64,000 nucleotides of DNA from Myxococcota bacterium (GTDB lineage Bacteria > Myxococcota > B64-G9): the NCBI GenBank assembly GCA_022710975.1, contig JAKLGA010000005.1, positions 340,518 to 404,517 on the forward strand, in the 5' to 3' direction. Below the pieces are notes generated by a model. The model searched no databases and had not been told where the DNA came from. It saw only the letters and a program-made list of their open reading frames with translations. Below are positions 29,901 through 37,731 of the stretch, one piece after another. The translations under genes were made by a program, and so were the position numbers. Each line of letters opens with the position of its first letter. Position 1 is the first letter of the stretch.

Positions 29901-31778
29901 GGCATCCTGGGCATCCAGCCCACCTGGGGCGGCGAGAACTACCACTACTCGGAGATGCAGAACCGCCTGGAGCTCATCCGCGACTGCCAGAACCTCGCCG
30001 ACCCGACCCTCTTCAGACCGGCCAACTGGGACGAGGACCAGGACGGCGTGTGGAGCCCGCTGCTCGACGGCCTGCTGGTCAAGGTGGACAACCAGTGGTC
30101 CCGCTGCCAGCAGCAGCCGGTGGACTACGTGGACTGGGACCAGCTCGGCATGCCCAGCGTGGCCCAGGCCGGCAGCTCCTACTTCGGCGGTCCGAGCGTG
30201 GACCCGGCCGGCCGCACGCGCGTGCCGTACGGCTTCGCCACCGACCGCTGGGCCGACCTCGGCAACGTCAGCGTCTACCGCCACGACAACGGCGCCGATC
30301 CCTACGAGATCTTCGACTTCCTCATCTCCCAGCAGGAGGTCAACTACATCTTCGACCGCTTCCGCCGGGGCCGGCAGACCTTCAGCGTGCGCGGCGCCGC
30401 GGCCCGCACGCTCGAGCGCTACAGCGCCAAGGTGCGCGACGGCGCCAAGGGCCTGTCGCTGTTCCGCAACTACTACGAGGGCATCGCCTACGACCTGGGC
30501 TACGAGTTCAGCTCCCTGTGGCCGACGGCCGCCGGCTGGTACAAGGAGAACATCATCGCCTCCAGCCTGGCCTTCGACCACTTCGCCCGCACCCTGGACC
30601 GGCCCACGCCGGGCGCTCACTTCCGGCGCAACTACAGCGAGCTCCTGTTCTCCGACAACGACTCCTGGGCCACGCCCGGCCCCACCCTGGTCAACATCCC
30701 GGCCGGGGTGAAGGGCAGGTACGACTCCATCGTGCTGGGCGGCTGGCTGGTGGAGAACCAGCTGGCCGAGGGCCAGGGCGAGTACGACTCGGACTACACG
30801 GTGAACGCCGGCTCCTACTACGACAAGCTCTACACGGCCATGCTGATGACCGAGTCCGTGGACAACTTCATCTCCGACTCGCGCATGGACTTCGTCGACC
30901 CGCGCTACCGGGCCGTGTCCCTGGCCGATCTCTTCCCGGACGGCTTCCGCCGCTGGCTGGGCAACAACCTGACGGGCGACGAGCTGCTCAAGGGCTGGCG
31001 CGTGCCCGCCCAGGCGGACGGCACCCCGGACGCCGAGTTCGGCACCAAGATGGCCCCCTACCTCGGCTGGATCTCCTGGTGGCCCTCGACGCCCCAGGTG
31101 TGCTTCCCCAACGGCCAGACCACCCTGTGCTCGGACTACACCGCGCCCACGAGCGGAGCGCTCGACCCGCGGGCGCCGGCCGGCGTGGCCGTGCTCGATC
31201 CGCAGGTGGGCTGGGAGCAGCAGAAGTTCCTGATCGCCTGGACCATGCTGTACCTGCCGGAGAACCAGGAGCAGTACTGGCTGGACCTGCTGCGCATCTG
31301 GGAGCTGGGCGCGGACGCCGATCCGGGCGTGGGCAACCGCATCGAGCTGCACGACCCGAACGGCAAGGTGTACGTGGCCAAGACCTTCGGCAAGGAGACC
31401 CTGCTCGGCAAGCCGGTCCAGCGGGGCGTGGCCGCGCGCGTGCTGGAGTACGCCAACGAGCTGCTGGTCCAGGCCTACGTGGTGAGCGACGGCCCGGATC
31501 TCGACGGCGACGGAGGCCCGGACTGGTACCTGCCCGAGCTCTCGCCGACCACCGGCCAGCCGATGGTCAAGTACGACCCCCGCATGCAGTTCGTGAACGA
31601 GGAGGGCTACATCGTCGACAGCCGCCCAGGCTGCAACGCGGGCGACAGCAGCCAGTGCGACTGCAGCTCGAACCGCGCCTGCGTGGATCTAGGCCACTAC
31701 ATGTCGGTGCCGGCCTACCTGCGCGAGGCCCTGTGGGCCTACCAGCTGGGCGATCCGTCGGAGCGCGGCATTTACTAG
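26997..31778 (+). CDS. Giant metzincin-like zinc metalloprotease lipoprotein
   Basis: 1593 residues. The lipobox ends at Cys19 (LLLPAC), so the protein is probably anchored in the outer membrane. The catalytic signature HEMGHSVGLRH (His837, Glu838, His841, His847) is the full metzincin zinc motif, and a candidate Met-turn lies in SSIMEY (Met913). The overall architecture (long N-terminal region, central protease, ~650-residue C-terminal region) recalls large bacterial EcxA/DUF5117-type zinc proteases, but I cannot assign a family securely. A DxDxDG-like segment (DPNRDEDADGTADE) could bind calcium. It is translated with the preceding barrel gene (1-base gap). The stop codon lies inside the terminator hairpin. 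Substrate unknown. Confidence 0.8.
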   Translation: MKPHCLRWTLAAALLLPACAEQLPPVNRVQPYALEKRYFVGEDLQDAADNPEFWTQGTLIDVGYGAAQDGLFTSTYAQPMARIRWEITENLLLGRLAYERIQDSDGKGAGRATNDGVIVVAFPVESHFDIVRAYNPTTGEQLNVLEENSSDRPWYEREYMRVDWSRNMNTDSYDFDTLSMLGVYGGVTYESLDYDVTDPGDPDAPVLDLENGYFDVTNKAFATPQLVDLAYLGWGIDSFPACFLEADFTGGSAPAGSCNPVELTIRQSFRRVDEGDFEPIHWDGQRFQSFGGFTTDRYGFARNYGMADALWYRFLNHHRIWERSHYYQDPEAMTGPVACNTPETTGFGDDPNRDEDADGTADECAAAGAGSRCDIFRQRCTLPYAQREVRALAWYYSDGSDPFYFEPTREAAHQWDVALRQAVVTARYVECQRTGGQGCAGSYPVPTGQQVENEDALNLAREVDDCRARLSASAEDCQALADSLGSARGYSPAVVALAKMPEMVVLCHSPVEAADPEVCGGPADRLPPGLTAAECAEAREGGDELTQQLCAQARHARRGDLRYHQINVIPEPQTPSPWGIMVDSIDPVSGMSVAASINVWSYINDLISQLTLDQIRYLKGELRSVDVTEGRFIEDWAQAAQSAGSHGVLPKLSRAELNQLVAEFSGGTPEQVERGVGGLPDQVQQEVRSANHDIRAVRATVDAPSTHKAVYASRLRAAQGTEFEAALMTPMLQALTGTLGLPLSDAVMNLASPLRGANPAMQREFRQAKEEALARRGACILHPDESIAPVSLPGLADVLEAKFERFNPADPRAVQQVRAERMRQYVARRMHMSVIAHEMGHSVGLRHNFVSSSDALDYRPQYWQLRTRNGQVTTPCQDLTADGDSCVGPRYFDPVTAEERNNLIWMWMHSSIMEYPGDITQDMLGLGVYDFAAVRMLYGDAAPVHADPSFNAGTARGAAMLDKMDSFGGILGIQPTWGGENYHYSEMQNRLELIRDCQNLADPTLFRPANWDEDQDGVWSPLLDGLLVKVDNQWSRCQQQPVDYVDWDQLGMPSVAQAGSSYFGGPSVDPAGRTRVPYGFATDRWADLGNVSVYRHDNGADPYEIFDFLISQQEVNYIFDRFRRGRQTFSVRGAAARTLERYSAKVRDGAKGLSLFRNYYEGIAYDLGYEFSSLWPTAAGWYKENIIASSLAFDHFARTLDRPTPGAHFRRNYSELLFSDNDSWATPGPTLVNIPAGVKGRYDSIVLGGWLVENQLAEGQGEYDSDYTVNAGSYYDKLYTAMLMTESVDNFISDSRMDFVDPRYRAVSLADLFPDGFRRWLGNNLTGDELLKGWRVPAQADGTPDAEFGTKMAPYLGWISWWPSTPQVCFPNGQTTLCSDYTAPTSGALDPRAPAGVAVLDPQVGWEQQKFLIAWTMLYLPENQEQYWLDLLRIWELGADADPGVGNRIELHDPNGKVYVAKTFGKETLLGKPVQRGVAARVLEYANELLVQAYVVSDGPDLDGDGGPDWYLPELSPTTGQPMVKYDPRMQFVNEEGYIVDSRPGCNAGDSSQCDCSSNRACVDLGHYMSVPAYLREALWAYQLGDPSERGIY

Positions 31779-31813
31779 CAATTCGAGCCCGATTGCCAGG
31801 GCGAAGAATTGCT
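31777..31813. terminator. Hairpin overlapping the metalloprotease stop codon
   Basis: AGCAATTC (31777-31784) pairs perfectly with GAATTGCT (31806-31813), and inside it GCCC pairs with GGGC. The first two stem bases belong to the TAG stop. A second stem CCCGTG/CACGGG and a GCTAGC repeat follow before the convergent lolA stop at 31861, so the segment probably separates the two convergent transcripts. Confidence 0.55.
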
Positions 31814-31860
31814 TGTCCCGTGGCGCGCAGCGACACGGGGCTAGCGCCGCGCGGGCTAGC

Positions 31861-32547
31861 CTAGTTGCCGGCGCCCGGCGCCTCGATCACCTCGACGCCC
31901 TTGGGGATCTCGAAGGCGAAGGCCGCGTCCTCGAGGCCCACGTTGGTGGCCATCTTCGAGAAGGTGATGCGGTTCAGGTTGCCGCCCGGATCCTCGACCA
32001 GGGTGCGCAGCACGCGGAAGGTGTCCTTCTCCACGGCGAACCACAGCCTGCGGAAGCGGGCCGCCTTCCTGGGCTTGAGCTCGAGCACGTACACCTGGCC
32101 GCCCTGGAGCTCGGCGCGCTGCGAGAAGGCCACCTCGAACTCCGCCAGCAGGTCGCCCTTGCCCCACAGGAAGGTCACCGCGGTGCTCAGCTCCGAGCCG
32201 GAGAAGGAGCGATCCACCATGACCTGCTCCAGCTCCGGATCGTAGACGTACAGCGCCTTGCCGTCGGCCACGAAGGTCTTGGGCGCGGGCTCCTTGTAGT
32301 CCCAGCGCATCATGCCCGGCTTCTTCACGTACACGAAGCCGCTGGAGGCCTTGCGCCGCCCGAGGGCCACCGAGGTGTACTCCTGCAGGAACGCGGCCTT
32401 GAAGTCGCGGGTGCCCTCGTACACCTGCTGCAGCTTCTCGGCCACCTGCCGGGCGTCGAGCGCCGCCTCGGCCCGGGCCCCGCCCGGGCACCAGAGCGCG
32501 CCGCAGCCGAGCAGCAGCACCAACCAGCCCATGCGCCTCACCAGCAT
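31861..32547 (-). CDS. lolA: Outer-membrane lipoprotein carrier protein LolA
   Basis: 228 residues with a cleavable signal peptide (MGWLVLLLGCGALWCPGGARA). LolA is the periplasmic chaperone that carries lipoproteins from LolCDE to the outer membrane, fitting a locus so rich in lipoproteins. Diagnostic features are FKAAFLQEYTSVALGRR near the N-terminus, GFVYVKKPGMMRWDYKEP, FVADGKALYVYDPELEQV and the C-terminal half beta-barrel with NRITFSKMATNVGLEDAAF. GGAGG lies 7 bases before the ATG at 32547. Last gene of the minus-strand ugd-to-lolA series, 55 bases after rimO. No LolB gene was recognised here. Confidence 0.92.
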   Translation of the reverse strand: MLVRRMGWLVLLLGCGALWCPGGARAEAALDARQVAEKLQQVYEGTRDFKAAFLQEYTSVALGRRKASSGFVYVKKPGMMRWDYKEPAPKTFVADGKALYVYDPELEQVMVDRSFSGSELSTAVTFLWGKGDLLAEFEVAFSQRAELQGGQVYVLELKPRKAARFRRLWFAVEKDTFRVLRTLVEDPGGNLNRITFSKMATNVGLEDAAFAFEIPKGVEVIEAPGAGN

Positions 32548-32602
32548 CGGACCACCTCCTCGGCCTTCTCCCCTGCAGGGACGTGCCGTCGGCCTGCGTG
32601 AT

Positions 32603-33940
32603 TCAGTCCACCACCTCGCCCTCGAGGTCGTAGGCGTCGGCCGCGGTGATGCGCACCCGGTGGAGCTCGCCGACGATCGCCTCGCCCCGCACCCTCGTCT
32701 CGCCGTCCACCTCGGGCGCCTGGTTCCAGGCCCGCCCCAGGTACGTGCCGTCCTCGCCCACCCCCTCGACCAGCACCTCCAGCACCTGGCCCACCAGCCC
32801 CTGGTGGTACTGGCGGGCGATGGCCTGCTGGGCGGTCATGAGCCGCTCCCGGCGGCGCTCGGCCAGCCGGGCCGGCACGCGCGGGCGGAGCCCCGCCGCC
32901 CGGGTGCCCTCCTCGGGCGAGAAGGCGAACACCCCCAACCGCTCGAAGCGGGCGGCCTCGACGAACCCCAGCAGGCGCTCGAAGGCGCGCGCGTCCTCGC
33001 CCGGGAAGCCGGTCATCAGCGAGGTGCGCAGCACCAGCCCGGGCACCGCCGCGCGCAGGTGCCGCACGAAGGCGAGCAACCCCCGCGCGCCGCCCCCGCG
33101 GCCCATGCGCCGGAGCACCCGGGCGTCCACGTGCTGCAGGGGCACGTCCAGGTACGGCAGCACGTTCTCGCGCTCCGCCACAAGCCCGAGCAGGCGCTCG
33201 CTCACCTCCCGCGGGTAGAGGTACATGAGCCGGAGCCAGGCGACGCCCGCCACCCCGGACAGGGCCGCGACGAGCTCGTCCAGCCCGGGCCGGCCGGGCA
33301 GATCGCGGCCCCAGGCGGCCAGGTCCTGGGCCACCAGCACGAGCTCCTGCACGCCCAGCCGGGCCAGCCCCTCGGCCTCGGCCACCAGGTCCGCCAGGGG
33401 CCGGGAGCGCTGGGGGCCGCGGATGGCCGGGATGCAACAGAAGGCGCAGCGCCGGGCGCAGCCGTCCGCCACCTTGAGGTAGGCGGCGCCCTGGGAGAGC
33501 GAGTTGGCCCGCGGCGAGGCGGCGCTGCCCAGCCAGGCCGCCGCCGGCGCGCCCACCAGCCGGGCGGGCGGCGGCGCGGCCCCCAGGGCCAGCTCGGCCA
33601 GCCGGCCCGCCTCGCCCGGGGCCACGAACAGATCCACCTCGGGCAGCTCGCCCAGCAGCCCCTCGCGGTAGCGCCCGGGCAGACAGCCGGCCACCACCAG
33701 GCGGCGGCAGGACCCCGCACGGCGCAGGCGGGCCATCTCGAGGACGGCGTCCAGCGACTCCTCGACCGCGGGGCGGATGAAGGCGCAGGTGTTGACCACG
33801 ATCAGCTCGGCCTCGGCCGGATCGTCCACCGCGCGCAGGCCCGCCCGGGCGAGCTCGGCCCAGATCGACTCGGCGTCCACGCGGTTCTTGGGACAGCCCA
33901 GGCCGAGCAGGTGGAAGGTGGCCAGGGACCTAGAAGGCAT
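32603..33940 (-). CDS. rimO: Ribosomal protein uS12 methylthiotransferase RimO
   Basis: 445 residues. Radical-SAM enzyme that adds a methylthio group to the conserved aspartate of ribosomal protein S12. The N-terminal MTTase domain has the three cluster cysteines (LGCPKNRVDAE, VVNTCAF, VVAGCLPG). The SAM cluster CARRCAFC lies near residues 160-167, and the C-terminal TRAM domain follows residue ~385. The APEVDGETRV and LMYLYP motifs favour RimO over MiaB. Its ATG overlaps the last codons of the beta-CASP gene by 11 bases, indicating co-expression. Confidence 0.95.
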   Translation of the reverse strand: MPSRSLATFHLLGLGCPKNRVDAESIWAELARAGLRAVDDPAEAELIVVNTCAFIRPAVEESLDAVLEMARLRRAGSCRRLVVAGCLPGRYREGLLGELPEVDLFVAPGEAGRLAELALGAAPPPARLVGAPAAAWLGSAASPRANSLSQGAAYLKVADGCARRCAFCCIPAIRGPQRSRPLADLVAEAEGLARLGVQELVLVAQDLAAWGRDLPGRPGLDELVAALSGVAGVAWLRLMYLYPREVSERLLGLVAERENVLPYLDVPLQHVDARVLRRMGRGGGARGLLAFVRHLRAAVPGLVLRTSLMTGFPGEDARAFERLLGFVEAARFERLGVFAFSPEEGTRAAGLRPRVPARLAERRRERLMTAQQAIARQYHQGLVGQVLEVLVEGVGEDGTYLGRAWNQAPEVDGETRVRGEAIVGELHRVRITAADAYDLEGEVVD

Positions 33941-35288
33941 ACGTCTGGCCCATCTCCGCCGCGCTGGTCCGCTCCAGGCCGGCCTGGCCGAAGGCCACCA
34001 CCAGCCCCTGGGTCGAGTCCGGCTCGCCGTGGTTCACCAGGAAGCGGCCGACCGGGCCGGGCACCTTCCGCGCCCAGGCCACCAGGGCGTCGCGATCGGC
34101 GTGCGCGGAGAAGCCGTTCAGCGTGGCGATGCGGGCCTGCACCTCGACCTGCTCGCGGTGGATGCGCACGCTCTTCACCCCGTCCACCAGCCGGCGGCCG
34201 AGGGTGCCCTGGCCCTGCCAGCCCACGAACATCACCGTGGTGCTCTTGCGGGGCAGGAAGTCCTTCAGGTGGTGCAGGATGCGGCCGCCGGTGCACATGC
34301 CCGAGCCGGCCACGATGATCATCGGCCCGGCCTGCTTCTTCAGCCCCTTGGACTCCTCGGCCGAGGTGACTTCGCGCAGGTTCTCGGGCCGCAGCGGGCG
34401 CTTGCCCGAGGCGAGCAGCGCCCGGCTCTCCTGGTCGTAGCAGTCGGCCACGTTGCTGCGGTAGATGGCGGTGACCCGGTTCGCCATGGGGGAGTCCAGC
34501 ACCACGGGCACGCGCGGCAGGCGCCCTTCGGCCTCCAGGTTGCGGAGCTGGAACAGCAGCTCCTGGGTGCGGCCGATGGCGAAGGCCGGGATGAGCACCA
34601 CCGCCCTCTGCCGCACCGCCGCCTGCACGATCTCCTCGAACTCGGCCAGGGTCTCGGGCCGGCCCTTGTGCAGCCGGTTGCCGTAGGTGCTCTCCACCAC
34701 CGCCGCGTCGAAGCGCGGGGTGTCGCCCCAGTCCGTGGTCGGATCCCTGATGATGGGGGTGTCCCGCGCGCCCACGTCCCCGGACATGAGCAGGCGCTTG
34801 CCGCCGCCCGCGAGCTCCGCGTGGCACGAGCCCAGGATGTGGCCCGCGTCGTGGAAGGTGAGCCGGACCCCGCCCAGCTCCTGCGGCTGGCCGTAGGTCA
34901 CGGGCTGCATGAGCTTCAGCGTCCGCTCCACCGCGGCCTCGTCGTACAGCGCGCCGCCCTCCCAGGACTGGCTCAGGCGGGCCGAGTCCCGGCAGACCAC
35001 CTCGGCCAGCTGCACGGTGACCGGGTGGGCAAAGATCGGCCCGGCGTAGCCGTCCGCCACCAGCTTCGGCAGGCGCCCGGTGTGATCCAGGTGGCCGTGG
35101 GTCAGCACCACCGCGTCCAGCTCGCCCGGCTTGATCGGCAGCGGCTCGCGGTTCTGCTCCTCGGCGTCGTCGCCGCCCTGGATCATGCCGCAGTCCACCA
35201 GGATGCGCAGGCCGCCCAGCCGCACCAGGCTGCAGGATCCGGTCACCCGCTGGGCCGCCCCCAGGAAGGTGATGCTGGCCTCGTCCAT
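33930..35288 (-). CDS. Beta-CASP metallo-beta-lactamase RNA-processing nuclease
   Basis: 452 residues. The metallo-beta-lactamase motif is HGHLDH (His63, His65, Asp67, His68). Later motifs are the beta-CASP signature regions VPVVLDSPMA, IIVAGSGMCTGGRILHHL and the C-terminal FSAHADRDALVAW (RMMBL). This is the arrangement of YSH1/CPSF-like exo- or endoribonucleases, which are widespread in bacteria but poorly characterised. Cytoplasmic. It sits between an epimerase gene (16 bases upstream) and rimO (11-base overlap), so it is co-transcribed with them; a functional link is not obvious. Confidence 0.9.
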   Translation of the reverse strand: MDEASITFLGAAQRVTGSCSLVRLGGLRILVDCGMIQGGDDAEEQNREPLPIKPGELDAVVLTHGHLDHTGRLPKLVADGYAGPIFAHPVTVQLAEVVCRDSARLSQSWEGGALYDEAAVERTLKLMQPVTYGQPQELGGVRLTFHDAGHILGSCHAELAGGGKRLLMSGDVGARDTPIIRDPTTDWGDTPRFDAAVVESTYGNRLHKGRPETLAEFEEIVQAAVRQRAVVLIPAFAIGRTQELLFQLRNLEAEGRLPRVPVVLDSPMANRVTAIYRSNVADCYDQESRALLASGKRPLRPENLREVTSAEESKGLKKQAGPMIIVAGSGMCTGGRILHHLKDFLPRKSTTVMFVGWQGQGTLGRRLVDGVKSVRIHREQVEVQARIATLNGFSAHADRDALVAWARKVPGPVGRFLVNHGEPDSTQGLVVAFGQAGLERTSAAEMGQTYAF

Positions 35289-35304
35289 GTCGTCCTCCTC
35301 GCTG

Positions 35305-36267
35305 CTAGGGGCGGAAGGCGTCCGGCCGTCCGCGGAACCACTCCACCGTGCGGCGCAGGCCCTCCTCCAGACCCACCTGGGGCTCGAAACCCAGCCCGGC
35401 CCGGGCCCGCTCGATGTCCGCCCAGGTGTTGGGCATCTCCCCGGGCCGCGCCGGCCGGCTGCCGAGCCGCAGCCGCACGTTCATGCGGTAGGCCACCTGC
35501 TCGGCCACCTGGCCGAGGGTGGTGCTGAGGCCCGAGCCGAGGTTCAGCACCTGGAAGGGGGCCGGGCGCTCGAGCAGCCGCAGCAGGCCGAGCGCGGCGT
35601 CGTCCACGTGCAGCAGATCGCGGCCGGCCGTGCCGTCGCCGAGCAGCGGCATCGGCTCGCCCCGCTCGGCGGCCGCGCACAGGGCCGGCACCAGGCAGCG
35701 CGGCGACTGGCGCGGGCCGTACAGGGAGAACACGCGCGCCACGGACACCGACAGCGGCGAGCGCAGGGCGTGCACCGAGGCCATCAGCTCCATGGCCCGC
35801 TGGGCCGCGCCCAGGTTGGAGAGCGGCCGGTCGCACGGATCGTCCTCGCGGAACGGGTACACGCGCGAGCCGCCGTAGACGTGCGACGAGGACACCAGGA
35901 TCACCCGGGGCACGTTCTCGTCCCGGCAAGCCCGCAGCGCCGCCAGGGCCCCGCCCACCTGCAGGCGGTAGCAGCCGGAGGGATCCTCCTCGGCCCACTG
36001 CAGGTCGCGCCGCGAGGCCAGGTTGACCAGCGCGTCCGGGCGGAAGGCGCGCACCTCGCGCTCCAGCCCGACCAGATCGGTCACGTCCGCCTGGCGGAAG
36101 GCGAAGCGCGGATCGGCGCGCAGCCCCGCCAGGCGGGCCTCCTGGAGGGCTTGCGGATCCTGGCCGTCCAGCACGTCGAGGCCCAGCACGCGGTGCTTGG
36201 CCTCGACCAGCAGCTCGGCGAGCCGCGCTCCCAGCAGGCCGGCGGCGCCGGTCACCAGGACCTTCAC
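35305..36267 (-). CDS. NAD-dependent nucleotide-sugar epimerase/dehydratase
   Basis: 320 residues, extended short-chain dehydrogenase. The N-terminal Rossmann loop is TGAAGLLGARL; an SSSHVYGGS segment occupies the catalytic Ser/Tyr region, but the usual Y-x-x-x-K is not clear: the sequence reads LSNLGAAQRAMELMAS with no tyrosine or lysine at the expected position. The C-terminal substrate region is intact (GRDLLHVDDAALGLL, FQVLNLGSG). The GTG start at 36267 overlaps the ugd stop (GTGA). With ugd upstream it probably converts UDP-glucuronate or a related sugar for polysaccharide synthesis; the altered catalytic segment leaves the reaction uncertain. Confidence 0.8.
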   Translation of the reverse strand: MKVLVTGAAGLLGARLAELLVEAKHRVLGLDVLDGQDPQALQEARLAGLRADPRFAFRQADVTDLVGLEREVRAFRPDALVNLASRRDLQWAEEDPSGCYRLQVGGALAALRACRDENVPRVILVSSSHVYGGSRVYPFREDDPCDRPLSNLGAAQRAMELMASVHALRSPLSVSVARVFSLYGPRQSPRCLVPALCAAAERGEPMPLLGDGTAGRDLLHVDDAALGLLRLLERPAPFQVLNLGSGLSTTLGQVAEQVAYRMNVRLRLGSRPARPGEMPNTWADIERARAGLGFEPQVGLEEGLRRTVEWFRGRPDAFRP

Positions 36268-37571
36268 GGCCGGCCCCGCCCCAGCGCGTGGTGCTCGAAC
36301 CCCAGCGCGCGCATGCGCTCCGGATCGAAGACGTTCCGCCCGTCGAAAACCAGCGGCCGGCGCATGAGGGCGCGGATGCGCTCGAAGTCCGGCCGGCGGA
36401 ACTCGTTCCACTCGGTGACCACCGCGAGCCCGTCGGCGCCCTCGCAGGCGTGGTAGGCCGACTCGCTGTAGGTCACCCGCGTGCCCAGCCGCTCCCGGGA
36501 GGTCTGCATGGCCTCCGGATCCCACACCCGCACCGCGGCGCCGGCCGCCAGGAGCTCCTCGACGATCACGTGGGCCGGGGCCTCGCGCACGTCGTCGGTG
36601 CGCGGCTTGAAGGCCAGGCCCCACACCGCCAGCGTCTTGCCCCGCAGATCGGCCCCCAGCACGCGTTTCACCCGATCGGCCAGCACCTTCTTCTGGCGCT
36701 CGTTGACCCGGTCGGTGGCCTGCAGCATGAGCAGCTCGACCCCGTGCTCGGCCCCCGTCTTGACGAGCGCGCGCACGTCCTTGGGGAAGCACGAGCCGCC
36801 GTAGCCCACCCCGGCGAACAGGAAGGCGTTGCCGATGCGGCGATCCGAGCCCACCCCCAGGCGCACCTTGTCCACGTCCGCGCCCACCGCGTCGCACAGC
36901 AGCGCCACCTCGTTCATGAACGAGATGCGCGCGGCCAGCAGTCCGTTGGCGGTGTACTTGGTCATCTCGGCGCTCAGGTTGTCCATGAACACGATCGGGT
37001 TGCCGGTGCGCACGAAGGGCGCGTACAGATCGGCCATGATCTCCCGGGCCGCCGGGTCGTCGGTGCCGATCACCACCCGGTCGGGCTTCAGGAAGTCGTC
37101 CACCGCCGCGCCCTCCTTGAGGAACTCGGGGTTGGACACGACCCGCACCGGGTGGCGCGTCTCGGCCTCGATGGCCGCGCGCACCTTCCGGGCGGTCCCC
37201 ACGGGCACGGTGCTCTTGTTCACCACCGTGAGCGGGCCGACCATGGCCCGGCCGACGTCGCGGGCCACCTCCAGCACGTAGCGCAGGTCCGCGGCGCCGT
37301 CATGGCTCTGGGGGGTGCCCACCGCGATGAAGACCACCGCCACCTGCGGTACCACCTCGGCCAGCTTCGAGCTGACGTGCAGGCGCCCCTCGCGCTGGTT
37401 GCGGGCCAGCAGATCCGCCAGGCCCGGCTCGTAGAAGGGCACCTGCCCGGCCTCGAGGGCGGCCAGTTTCTTCGCGTCCACGTCTACCAGCCACACCTCG
37501 TGGCCGGTCTCCGCGAAACAGGTGCCCGCCACCAGCCCCACGTAACCCGCGCCGACCACCGCGATCTTCAC
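36264..37571 (-). CDS. ugd: UDP-glucose 6-dehydrogenase
   Basis: 435 residues from the GTG at 37571, preceded by GAGGAGGAC. Oxidises UDP-glucose to UDP-glucuronate, a precursor for capsular and exopolysaccharides. The N-terminal NAD domain begins VKIAVVGAGYVGLVAG; the catalytic cysteine is Cys261 in GGSCFPKDVRAL, and the C-terminal UDP-binding domain has LAVWGLAFKPRTDDVREAPA. First gene of the series ugd, epimerase, beta-CASP, rimO, lolA, driven by the promoter at 37618-37647. Confidence 0.93.
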   Translation of the reverse strand: MKIAVVGAGYVGLVAGTCFAETGHEVWLVDVDAKKLAALEAGQVPFYEPGLADLLARNQREGRLHVSSKLAEVVPQVAVVFIAVGTPQSHDGAADLRYVLEVARDVGRAMVGPLTVVNKSTVPVGTARKVRAAIEAETRHPVRVVSNPEFLKEGAAVDDFLKPDRVVIGTDDPAAREIMADLYAPFVRTGNPIVFMDNLSAEMTKYTANGLLAARISFMNEVALLCDAVGADVDKVRLGVGSDRRIGNAFLFAGVGYGGSCFPKDVRALVKTGAEHGVELLMLQATDRVNERQKKVLADRVKRVLGADLRGKTLAVWGLAFKPRTDDVREAPAHVIVEELLAAGAAVRVWDPEAMQTSRERLGTRVTYSESAYHACEGADGLAVVTEWNEFRRPDFERIRALMRRPLVFDGRNVFDPERMRALGFEHHALGRGRP

Positions 37572-37617
37572 GTCCGTCCTCCTCGCCGCCCCGCGCCCGG
37601 GGGGCCGACACCGGGGC

Positions 37618-37647
37618 AGTGTACCCGCGCCGCGCCGGACGTGTCCA
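37618..37647 (-). promoter_or_regulatory. Sigma-70-like promoter of the ugd-lolA series
   Basis: On the minus strand: TGGACA, 18-nt spacer, TACACT, about 45 bases upstream of the ugd GTG. Same spacing as most promoters in the window. Confidence 0.5.
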
Positions 37648-37731
37648 GCGATCGGGGCGGCGAGGCTTGTGCCCCGCGCCCGGATGCGGTACGTGCTGGC
37701 CGGGCAGGCGGGTGGGCAGGAGGGCAAGCGC

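Noticed and set aside
22304..31352. Very long antisense open frames (for example 1564 and 1460 codons opposite ftsK and the metalloprotease)
   Set aside because: In DNA this GC-rich, stop codons are rare in the antisense frame. The translations are Gly/Ala/His/Arg-rich with no motifs, and the opposite strand encodes clear conserved proteins.
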